This document shows, piece by piece, positions 55,725 through 64,000 of a stretch of DNA of 64,000 bases. Numbering within the stretch: position 1 is the first letter of the stretch; the number at the start of each line of letters is the position of its first letter. Under the pieces are notes generated by a model. It saw nothing but the letters and a program-made list of their open reading frames with translations, was not told where the DNA came from and searched no databases. The position numbers were made by a program, and so were the translations under genes. This stretch comes from Odontocerum albicorne (lineage: Eukaryota > Arthropoda > Insecta > Trichoptera > Odontoceridae), in contig OX463849.1 in assembly GCA_949825065.1 (NCBI GenBank), forward strand, positions 30,554,043 through 30,618,042, read 5' to 3'.

Positions 55725-55815
55725 AAAACTTTTATTGCAATACAATCTGGCGGGTGTTTTGCCAGGTGGCAATCTCTTCCAACCAACTAGACAAAAGTAA
55801 ATGAAGCAAGTTACG
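55725..55815 (-). repeat. SINE family 2 body fragment
   Basis: TTTTATTGCAATACAATCTG, GGTGGCAATCTCTTCCAACC and AACTAG match the minus-strand body of the SINE at 28590-28790; the head is missing. Confidence 0.5.
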
Positions 55816-55989
55816 TGGTCGCATAAATCATTCAAATGACTATCCATCCCCACGAAATCCATAAACATATACGCGAGAACATGCTCACGAACCCCACAAA
55901 ACGGATAATCACCCGAACATTATTTTTCATATGAAGTGAGATATCATCAATCAAAAGGAAAAGAATGGATGGTGGAGAGGAAAGGTAAA

Positions 55990-56250
55990 GAAAAATCAGG
56001 AATGAAACACGTTATTTTACTGACTAGAAATTAAGAGTTTTTTCAGTCGCTTCTTAAAGCATGCCAAGGACGGAGCGAGTCTTATATTGGTGTGTAACTG
56101 ATTCCAGAGTCTCACTGCATGGACAGTAAAGGACGACGTAAAGAAAGAGGAGCGGTGAACTGGAAAGGCCAATAAACAATCTCTGTTTGAGCGTAGCGCT
56201 AATCCATGATTGGAAAGACGCTGAAAATTTTCGGCGAGGAACATTCAATA
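55990..56250 (-). pseudogene. LINE ORF2 C-terminal end (Jockey/CR1-like)
   Basis: The minus frame ending at 56017 reads LSNHGLALRSNRDCLLAFPV, HRSSFFTSSFTVHAVRLWNQ, L-x-x-x-IRLAPSLACFKKRL then KKLLISS. The HR-x-x-x-x-x-SF-x-V-x-x-x-RLWN-x-LP...S-x-x-x-FK-x-x-L signature is typical of the extreme C-terminus of Jockey/CR1-type RTs. The reading is open for 75 codons; everything upstream is missing and replaced by a hAT-like end at 56255-56322. Confidence 0.75.
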
Positions 56251-56254
56251 TTTC

Positions 56255-56322
56255 GAAAAAAAAATGGGTAAAACCCCTCGCGGGTCGGGGTCGGTCCAGG
56301 GGCCGTCGGTTTGAGATCCCTG
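56255..56322 (-). mobile_element. hAT terminal fragment
   Basis: The reverse complement starts CAGGGATCTCAAACCGACGG and continues in GC-rich sequence (GACCCGCGAGGGG). CAGGG-x-TCTCAAAC is a common hAT terminus. The partner end and a target duplication were not found, so only a fragment is called. Confidence 0.5.
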
Positions 56323-56330
56323 CCTTGGAG

Positions 56331-57045
56331 ATTATCACGAGTCTGTAACGCGAGATTTCCCCTTTAAAGCGTCTTCTCAAATAATTTAGCCCGATACATA
56401 TCTATTTGATTACATGTTATGGTATTCTCGTGCCAAGATTACTGCGTAACACTGGGAACTCTCTCTTTCTCTCGCTTTCAAATTTTCAACTCTTGTCGAT
56501 AGGAAAATTATTCAACCACAACCGGTTCGGTTAAGGATTCTTAATAAATGATTGAATTTAAAAAAAAATACGTTTGTGAACCGAATGATAATAATTATAT
56601 TTCATAAAATATACAAATTACATAAAGTTGTTTAGATGCTAAGAGAAGCTCAAAAGAAATTTAAAAGAAGTATGATTAATTTTTTTTGGAAGGTTTTACA
56701 TATAAATTAGATAACAATCTTTAAAATATTTGAACTTGTGAACTTAAAGGGTGTTGGCTGAAAAACATCTGATGTCCCCGTGGCTGGGTTCGCCCTATAT
56801 TGGTGGGGTGTATTTTGGCCGAGGGGATGCTATTAGATGAGCCCAGACCTTTTGATAGCTTCTGTATTTAATGTATTTTCTGCAATTTATGTGTTTTAGA
56901 AGTGTTATTTAAATATAATCTGTACATACTATGTTGCTATCAATAAACCTATTATTTATTTATTTATTAATTATTTAAATATATTCTGAAAGACGAGTTA
57001 AATGTTTATTGTTTTTGCATGTCAATTTATTATGATTTAATAAAC
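56331..57045. other. no gene recognised
   Basis: The part 56750-56850 is GC-richer, followed by AATAAACCTATTATTTATTTATTTATT, which might be the tail of a retroelement. No coding region found. Confidence 0.35.
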
Positions 57046-57049
57046 AAAT

Positions 57050-57200
57050 TTATAATGCAAGCACGAACGAGAGTCGTGGTAAAATATAAACAAGCAAAGT
57101 ATGGTTCGATAAAGTGCATAAAATTTTGAAGAGGAAGGAGCCTTATGAGATGATTTTGAGAAAGTTGAAGAAGTATGTTGATTTATATTAGTGTGGCGCT
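57050..57200 (+). pseudogene. LINE 3' tail (family A), weak
   Basis: Plus readings resembling V-V-K-Y-K, FDKVHKILKR and LRKLKKYVD parallel the LDQVNDILK...CMRRCMDV signature, but with low identity. Confidence 0.35.
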
Positions 57201-57234
57201 TTTCCCTCTAGGCAAACTCGATCTGAGAAATTAC

Positions 57235-57442
57235 GTTTTACCTATATAATCGTCCGTTTCCGTTCTATATAGTCTAATTAAGCGAGTTTATGGCAACTTC
57301 TTTCAACCAATCAGAAATTAGCTAAAGAAGCTTTGAATAAAAAGCAGACTGGAAGATTTTTTTTTAAATTAGAAGCCAACGGGAGCCATACCTGCAGCCC
57401 CCGAATTGGATAACCATTTTACCTGCTAGGCAACAGACTTAA
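57235..57442 (-). repeat. SINE family 2 copy
   Basis: Minus-strand head with TTGCCTAGCAGGTAAAATGG and GGGCTGCAGGTATGGCTCC, then body with AAAGCTTCTTTAGC, TGGTTGAAAGAAGTTGCC and GACTATATAGAACGG. It is a complete but diverged copy. Confidence 0.6.
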
Positions 57443-59265
57443 AAATTTTAAAGCAACGGAATCAAATAAAGCTGAAGTAAAGAAATGAAGTACGGTTAAT
57501 AAATTTAAAAATATAATGATGTAAAGTAAAATATAATCAATTAAATATATAGGTGTGTTGGTTTTGACTACTTGAATTTAGATGAATAGAAAGAGATGGG
57601 GTATTTGCTTTTCTTCCTATACAAAAAATGAAGATGCGATGGTATATAAAAAAGCTTAAGTGATTAAGGGTTAAATTCCAAAGAGAGAAAAGCAAATCCT
57701 CTAATTTGGAAACCTTAACCTAAGATTTCCCAAACCTCTTGAGATATCACGTAATTTCTAACCAGCATTCAACAATAAGATGACATTTTCAAAGTTCCAG
57801 TCCCCTAATCCGTGGCCCAAATTCGATACAGTTATGTTAAGGAATAACTTTAATGTAATGTTGTCATATCAATATGTTAAACAAAGTGATTTCTATCCAT
57901 TTCCCTAAATTTGGTGTAATATTTCTCTAACAAGGCTTTATTCTGCATATATATTTAGTTACGAAATCTGGATGCTGATAAGTGAATAAATACAAACAAA
58001 TACATTCAAGCAGGAAACAACCTTACACGCAGCACATTAAATTCGATAGGGCTGGCAAAATTACATATCTTAGAAATAATTCATTAATAAGTTTAAACTC
58101 CTATTAACACGTTCACTGCGTCGAACACGGCTCCTGTGTCCATACAAAATAGCCTTGAATGTTGAGTGCACTCATAAACGTCTCCTGATAAGGATTCGTC
58201 GCCGGTTTCATGTGTTTTGAAGACACGAAGGAATACACTTGTATATGATGTTTCAATAGAAAGTAGAATTTGATTTTTAACAAAGTTATGGGTTTTCAAA
58301 AATTCGCGAATTTTCAGCATCTCTGTATGACATTTTATACGCAGTGAATGTGTTAAAATATTGCAAGGGTTATTAATATTGTAGATCAAAACAGCATTCA
58401 CAAAACACGTTTTTTAATAATAATATCATTTTTTTTCAAATACTATATTACTTGTATAATTCGTCTTGTACTGGTGTTAAATGATATCAAAGTAATTATA
58501 CTATCCTAAATAAAAAAGATTCACGTAAACCCCAACATGCACCTAATATGACAGGGATTAAAAAATGCAAGTAATATTTTTTCAATTAAATAATATTTCA
58601 TAATTTCTTGAAATCATTTTGATTTAATTTGTAACTGATTAGAAAAGAAACAGTCCTTTAATAAACTATATATTGGAGATTATATAAAACCTAAAGGATT
58701 GAAGTTTTCATAGTTACATTACACATAAAAAATCACCTTTAGAAGAGAAGCAAATAAAAACAAATTATACATACAAAGAGAAATAATTCCAGAATTGAGA
58801 GAAAAAAAAAGTCAGATTAAAAGCCAAACAAATCATTAAAGTTAAGGCGAGGTGTGTCGCTCGCCATAAGTTAAATCGAAACAAAGCAAAATTCTCATTG
58901 AATCTTTTTCCTAAATTTAGCAATTGAAATCTGAAATATATTTACCTGAAAAATTCTTTATTGATTCCAGCGGAACTTATTTTGATAAATTAGTTGATTA
59001 AATCAGTATTATTGTACCTCCGATGAAAGAAAAGCTAAGTCGACGTCATTGAATAAATGGGGCAACGGAAACATATGTTTTCAAGAAAAACTAAGAATTT
59101 TCAAGCTGATTGATAATGTTAAACAAATGTCAATTTTGGATCAACGAGTAAAGTGTAAGTGTAGCGATAAGAAACAAAGGTAATGGGCTACAAAAACATA
59201 TGTACTGGTAATCAAACCTGACAGTATTGAAATACATCACGATGATATACCATAACAATATTTTA
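57443..59265. other. no gene recognised
   Basis: About 1.8 kb of AT-rich DNA. The minus ORF at 58093-58401 (102 codons) has no recognised motif and no flanking repeat; I leave it as probable chance. Confidence 0.35.
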
Positions 59266-59269
59266 GTAC

Positions 59270-59722
59270 CAATTTTAATGAATGGAAGTGAAATTTGGAC
59301 GTGGAACAATACTATAATATAAAGAGCCAAATAAATACTATAAAAATGCATGTAATTAAAAGAATCCAATGGAGTGACAATGTATGACAGAATATGTAAT
59401 GAAGTGATTAGGAATGAGTGTGAACTTGAGGTATGATATGAGCAAAATGAAAAAAAAAAACAATATATTATGGTTTGAGCACGAAGAACAAATGAATGAA
59501 GAAAGACTGACCAAACAAATATATAGTGCAAATATGAGTGGAAGGCTGGTAGAAAAGATGAATAAAAGGCGTGACAGAAAATGTGAAAATCAGAGATATC
59601 GAAGGAGTTGTGTGAGAAGGTGTGTGGATGTAAAAAAGGCGAAAGATGTAAGTCACATTAAGAAATTCTGGTGCTCTCTCCTTTCTGGCTACCCCGATAG
59701 AGTGGCGTGATGGTGCGTATGC
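59270..59722 (+). pseudogene. LINE 3' tail (family A), best copy
   Basis: The plus strand reads in order IKRIQWSDNVYDRICNEVIR, NECELE, WFEHEEQMNEERLTKQIYSA, NMSG, then after a shift CVRRCVDVKKAKDV and LLSGYPDRVA with a stop, followed by TGGCGTGATGGTGCGTATG. The frame 59414-59710 is nearly continuous. The order WFGHVE-x-M-x-EERLTKQIY ... RNRR-x-C-x-RR-x-DV-x-x-AKDV ... LLSAYPDRVA is the C-terminus of an RTE-like ORF2. It serves as the reference for the other family A tails. No RT is present. Confidence 0.8.
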
Positions 59723-59824
59723 ATGTGTAATAGTTTCAATGATAAGTTTTAATCCTAAGATTCATTCATACTCTGGCGATAATCGTTATTTGTATACTTT
59801 TTACAATATTTACTTTTTATTTAA

Positions 59825-60419
59825 CCTTTCCATCATTGTGCTAAAAAAATCCGCCCGTTCCGGTGCTGTATATTCAATACAAATGTAAAAATGAGCGATT
59901 TAAAATCGGAAAAATAAGAATATTCATAGCCAATCGCTTAAATTAATTGAAGTTGAAGTCAAAAGTGATAATAATTAGAATTTAATTGCTGAAAACATGT
60001 AAAAAACATCGGCCGACGTTCACAAAACGGGCGAAGCGAAAACCTCAAACGAAAGCTCGCTGGCTACTCAGCGAGAGAAGCGAGCAAACATAGATTATAT
60101 TTCTTGCGTTCTCATATACCGAAGCAGAGTGAGAGTGAGACGTGAATAGCGTCGCTTCTTCACCCATAGCGGTTTTTTAGAATGAATATACCTACGTCAC
60201 ACACTGGCACACGTTTGATTGTGTTGATGAACTTATTCCCGATTTTCACAATATGTGGCCGATAAGTGCAAATTATTATTAATATTATTTTTTCATCTAA
60301 TGCGTAAATGTATTACGGAGGAATACCTAAAATCTGAAACCAGTATTTACTATATTTATAGAGATATTAAAGTTTTAAGAAGCGATGTGTACTAGTAACA
60401 CATCACAAGACAGTAAGGG
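59825..60419. mobile_element. piggyBac-type MITE, copy 3 (595 bp, longest)
   Basis: TTAA stands at 59821-59824 and 60420-60423. The left end CCTTTCCATCATTGTGCTAA and the right end (reverse complement CCCTTACTGTCTTGTGATG) are the inverted termini, more decayed than in copy 1. It contains both the CCGGTGCTGTATATTCAATA segment missing in copy 2 and the GAGAGTGAGACGTGAATAGC segment missing in copy 1, so it is closest to full length. No transposase. Confidence 0.8.
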
Positions 60420-60423
60420 TTAA

Positions 60424-60840
60424 AGAACCAACGCTTTCAAACGAACATTCATAGACTCGTACTTTTAACTTTTTTTTAAATAAGAATACCTTTATTTTAA
60501 TGTCGTATGTAAATAATAAAATCTATATATTTTTTCGAAGTAAAAAAATGTTCAAATTTTAGTATTTCATCTTGTTGAAGAAAATAAATTGCTTCTTTAC
60601 AAATTAAAAGATATGTTTGTTCTATCACTCCTAATATCAAACACTATAAAATAATCTATCAGTAAAGAAAATTACACAAAGAAATTCGAGAAATTAAATT
60701 GAAAAGTAAACGAATTCATTTCAAAAGTAAATCGAAGCCATGAAGTTTTTTTTTCTTAGTACTAAAAAAATATTTTCTTTTGTATTTTATAAAGCTTGAG
60801 TAAGCTTTTCGTCTAGACAAAGATAAACTTTGAAATGATT
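60424..60840. other. no gene recognised
   Basis: AT-rich DNA. Confidence 0.4.
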
Positions 60841-60842
60841 AT

Positions 60843-60955
60843 CAATGACCTCCGTAACTAAGTTGGTAAGACCATTGGACTCGACCCGGGGGGTTCGGGT
60901 TTTATTCACGATAGAGCCCAAAAAATGGTGCTAGTCTGGTAAAAAATTTGTTAAT
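60843..60955 (+). repeat. SINE family 2 head and short body
   Basis: GACCTCCGTAACTAAGTTGG (A-box region) and GGGGGGTTCGGGTTTTATTC (B-box region) align with the tRNA-like head of the SINE at 28590-28790. This head is one of the better preserved. Confidence 0.6.
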
Positions 60956-62100
60956 ATTGTTATCTTCTCACGTGCGCCGTATAATATTCCATACAAATGC
61001 GATGATGGATGAAGTGTTTTCTGCTCACTTCGATTGACGGAGTCGAAGTCAATTGGATATGTGGAAGGCTACCATATGAGGGAATGAATAAACCTGACGA
61101 TTTACAAATTCAGAAAATCACCCATGTAACATATTTCACTGTCCCCAATATGATCATCCATTATTCTGCTGCTGGAGCTCGTCAAACATCATAGAGAAGA
61201 CACTCAGGGACCACTTTTAATTATTTGCTATTGACTACTGAACTACAAACATTAATTCGCTTTGTTAGTATATTTACTGCGCTACGAGTCATGTTGTTTC
61301 TTCCACTATTATCGTATTAACTACTCACTACTTTAACTAATACATTTTGTACCAATTTCGCGAATAAAAGACCGCATTAAACACAACAATACTATTCCGA
61401 TACATCAACTGATAGCTAAATTTAAAACTATACAATCTTCAAGAGCAACTATTATTCATTCCCAACTAAATCAAGACAGGAATATAAAAAAATATAATTG
61501 TTAAAATTGACAGCACGCGCCATCTTTTATATATAATACAAAAGAGAATAAAAATAGTGCGACATCTGTTAGTGCAAATCAGAAATATGTAAATTATTTA
61601 CAACAATGTGATATTTGGGTGACATATGTTTTTAGATTTTACTTTTTTTTTTCATTTCGTACGAACTTCTTCAGACCGATCCGGAGAAATATGAGTAAAT
61701 ATTATTATAACGTTCAAATAACACATAGCACGAGAGTTAGGAGACTTGAGAGATCGCTTCTGATTTAGGATGTTACCTCTCAGGAGAAAAAATCAAGTGC
61801 CCGTCCGATGAGATGATTTAGCAAAAGAATCAAAGGAGTACACGTTCCATGAAATTACTCAAAAGATTACTCACCTCGAGGAGAATCAAAAAGGACATGG
61901 TGGTCAGGATCTTCATATTTGAGAGAATTACCCGAAATGAAAGAATGAATTTATTGAAATGTTATTATATAATAACCAATATTTATTTAAAGTTTATCCC
62001 GATGCTAAACATCATCTAAATATAATATAGGTTAAGCAACATCAATGTTCCTTGTCACATTGCGTAGTTTTAAAAATATAGCTTTTTCTGGGTATTGTTT
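60956..62100. other. no gene recognised
   Basis: ORF 61009-61194 (61 codons) shows no domain. Nothing else stands out. Confidence 0.4.
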
Positions 62101-62109
62101 AATTATGTT

Positions 62110-62975
62110 GCCAAAAGTAACATTATTTTTCTTCCCGGTGCCATGGCAAGTCCCCCCAAATATTGAATATCACCTGAGAGTAGACATCTTTGTCCCCGAC
62201 AGCCCGAAAAAGGTCCCCGACGTTCCTTATACCAGTCCAATCACGTATATTGCGGAGCCAGGAGATTTGCCTCCTGCCAACACCTCTTCAACCCTCTTTT
62301 TTGCGTTGGATGATCAGGTGCAGTAATTTGTACTTTGCTCCTCTAAGTACATGACCCAAATAGAACACCTTTCGGATTTTAATATTAGTCAGCAACTCTC
62401 TATCAGCTTTGGCTCTTTGAAGAACCCTTGTGTTGCTGACCATATCCGTCCAGGGTATCCGTAGCATTCTCCGGTGCATCCACATTTCGAATGCTTCCAG
62501 TCGGTTCATACTACCAACTTTGAGGGTCCATGATTCCACTCCATGCAATAACACTGACCAAACGTAGCATTTGACTAACCGTTGTCAAAATTTCAAATTT
62601 AGATTATCATCACAGAATACGCTTCTCATTTTATTAAAAGCCGCACGAGACGATTCAAATCTGCACTTGACTTCGGTTTCTGGGTCGAGGTCTTCCACTA
62701 GGATACTTCCGAGGTATTTAATTTTTTCCACTCTCTCCATATCATGCTTCATGTTCGTTCATGTCCCCCCAGCCCCACACCGGCTTCATTAATTCTATCT
62801 ATAAGCGTTTGAAGGTCGTCAATACTGTCTGCCAGTACAACCGTATCATGTGCGTTCCTGATGTTATTGACGCATACACCATTCACTTTAACCCCCAGAT
62901 TCAAGTTATATAGTGCTTCCTTGAAAACTATATCAGAGTATATTAACTTTTGAAATAATTTTGGCAATAAAATTA
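62110..62975 (-). pseudogene. LINE (family C) RT palm end and C-terminus, broken
   Basis: On the minus strand: DIVFKEALYNLNLGVKVNG, NNIRNAHDTVVLADSIDDLQ (the YADD box has decayed to NAHD), TLIDRINE; then in another frame R-x-VEKIKYLGSILVEDLDPE, EVKCRFESSRAAFNKMRSV, LLHGVESWTLK, RLEAFEMWMHRRMLRIPWTD, NIKIRKVFYLGHVLRG, and after one more shift GVGRRQISWLRNIRDWTG, DLFRAV. The order is that of arthropod LINE ORF2 from motif C to the end. At least three frame changes and the lost YADD show inactivity. The plus-strand ORFs at 62045-62792 are shadows. Confidence 0.85.
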
Positions 62976-63001
62976 ACATTATATTGCCAAAATTATTTCA
63001 A
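62950..63001. repeat. perfect 20-bp hairpin at the LINE boundary
   Basis: TTGAAATAATTTTGGCAATA (62950-62969) and its exact complement (62982-63001) enclose a 12-nt loop. The left arm is the 5' boundary of the LINE remnant, so the right arm is an inverted copy of its end. Confidence 0.95.
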
Positions 63002-64000
63002 CAACGTGTTGTTAAAACACTGAAGTCAAAAATGGTTACATAGTTTATCGTATTAATTCAATTCAAGTGAGTTTCAGTTAGGACGAATCAAAGTTCTTAA
63101 ATAGTTTAACATTAATCCTCTTTAAGGCTTCTAAGGATTTGATGTTCTTCCACCCCTGCTACAGTTCATTCTATATGATAGAATGAGTTTAAACTTTAAA
63201 TTCAGTCAATCTATGGGCACCACGATCCCTTAAGAACTCGTTTATTCATGAATAATTATGTCATGTAAAGTGACATATATTTGAAGACCAAGTAATCAAG
63301 GTCGGTCTATCAAATAAATAGACGATGCCTTTAAGTGTGTTGGTCTATTAAGCACAAAATGTTGCAGTTCAATAAACTAGCCTTGAACAGATCTGAACTT
63401 ATTTTAGAAAAATATCCAAGTTCCATAATGATAGATAGATTAAATTTGGTGCAACCTAACATATAACATATGTGTTGAAATAAATCTTTAAAAACAGTTT
63501 TTAATTCTTGACGAGCAACAGCGTTATTTTTGGTTTGCTACGAAGCAAAATTTTCAAAACGCCTTGGCTACGAGTATATTGAGTGTTCTTTCAAATATGA
63601 AACGTCTCATTTTTGGTGTTGTCATATCACTTGACAATACCTTGGGATTTTTTTCTCTTAAGTCTGTTCAGCTTCACAGTCATTTGATAAAATAAGAATG
63701 GTTTAGGTGTTAAATGGATAAAACAAATTCAATCTTGCCTTTGCCAAAGACTCTGAGGGCAATGGAATTCTCGGAGAACTGGAGAATAATGTGCACGAAA
63801 TACAACAGTATAACTGTGTGTCACATTCTTCAGCATTTAGGTCACAATGCAGAAAAAAGAGGTTAATAGCCTACACTTTATCTTTACACTAAAAGATGAG
63901 GAGTTCCGTAAGTTTCTCAGATTGTTAAAGTCATCACCAACAGCAACTATTCTAATGGGCAACTAAAACTTAAAACCACTTGCCAAAACCACCGTATTAA
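63002..64000. other. no gene recognised
   Basis: About 1 kb with no coding region or repeat that I can support. Confidence 0.4.

Noticed and set aside
58093..58401. 102-codon minus-strand ORF as a host gene
   Set aside because: No recognisable domain, composition like the surrounding AT-rich DNA, no repeat or conservation evidence.
59130..59656. Minus-strand ORFs of 62 and 133 codons
   Set aside because: They are antisense to the family A LINE tail and hydrophobic as expected of A-rich antisense.

Overview
This window looks like intergenic or intronic DNA from an AT-rich arthropod genome, most likely an insect. The basis is the mixture of decayed elements: RTE/Jockey-type LINEs, a Penelope-like element with a GIY-YIG domain, mariner, hAT, piggyBac-like and Harbinger-like DNA elements, and tRNA-derived SINEs. 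I found no convincing host protein-coding exon, no intact tRNA or rRNA gene, no CRISPR array and no bacterial-style operon. Nearly everything recognisable is a mobile element or a tandem repeat, and almost all of it is truncated, frameshifted or internally deleted.

Layout. 0-8 kb: a 0.5-kb piggyBac-type MITE with TTAA flanks, three minus-strand LINE RT tails, a LINE 3' tail, a ~127-bp minisatellite, a decayed mariner, a candidate solo LTR and a 146-bp TA tract. 8-19 kb: mostly unrecognised AT-rich DNA with a purine tract, a SINE, a LINE 3' end, a deleted mariner-like element with terminal inverted repeats, and a 500-bp hAT derivative with a perfect 8-bp target duplication. 19-21 kb: LINE tails, then a ~1.3-kb Penelope-like element with RT and GIY-YIG domains, broken by a fold-back palindrome. 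23-28 kb: a deleted mariner, a SINE, a LINE tail next to a Harbinger-like MITE with TTA flanks, inverted Penelope 3' ends and an eight-copy 53-bp tandem array. 28-37 kb: SINEs, LINE tails, a repeated unknown ORF, an 11-copy 76-bp array, a 19-bp array and a second piggyBac-type MITE. 38-43 kb: a LINE RT, a second Penelope 3' end and a mariner nested in a LINE tail. 43-45.4 kb: a GC-rich Jockey-type gag ORF interrupted by one stop codon, with its probable 5' UTR and no reverse transcriptase. 46-50 kb: 32-bp and 42-bp arrays, a mariner lacking its third catalytic Asp, and SINEs. 52-57 kb: a diverged ~380-bp duplication, a near-perfect palindromic MITE and a LINE C-terminal end. 57-64 kb: SINE and LINE tails, a third piggyBac-type MITE and a LINE RT ending in a perfect 20-bp hairpin.

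No genes act together here in a pathway. What the window records is successive insertion (mariner in LINE, MITEs beside LINEs), internal deletion producing non-autonomous elements, and local tandem amplification. The items most worth a second look are the gag-only Jockey element, the hammerhead-like cores at Penelope 3' ends, the piggyBac-type MITE family, the 8-bp-flanked hAT derivative and the variable tandem-repeat locus shared by 21.3 kb and 49.3 kb. All family assignments come from reading motifs by eye; no database search was possible.
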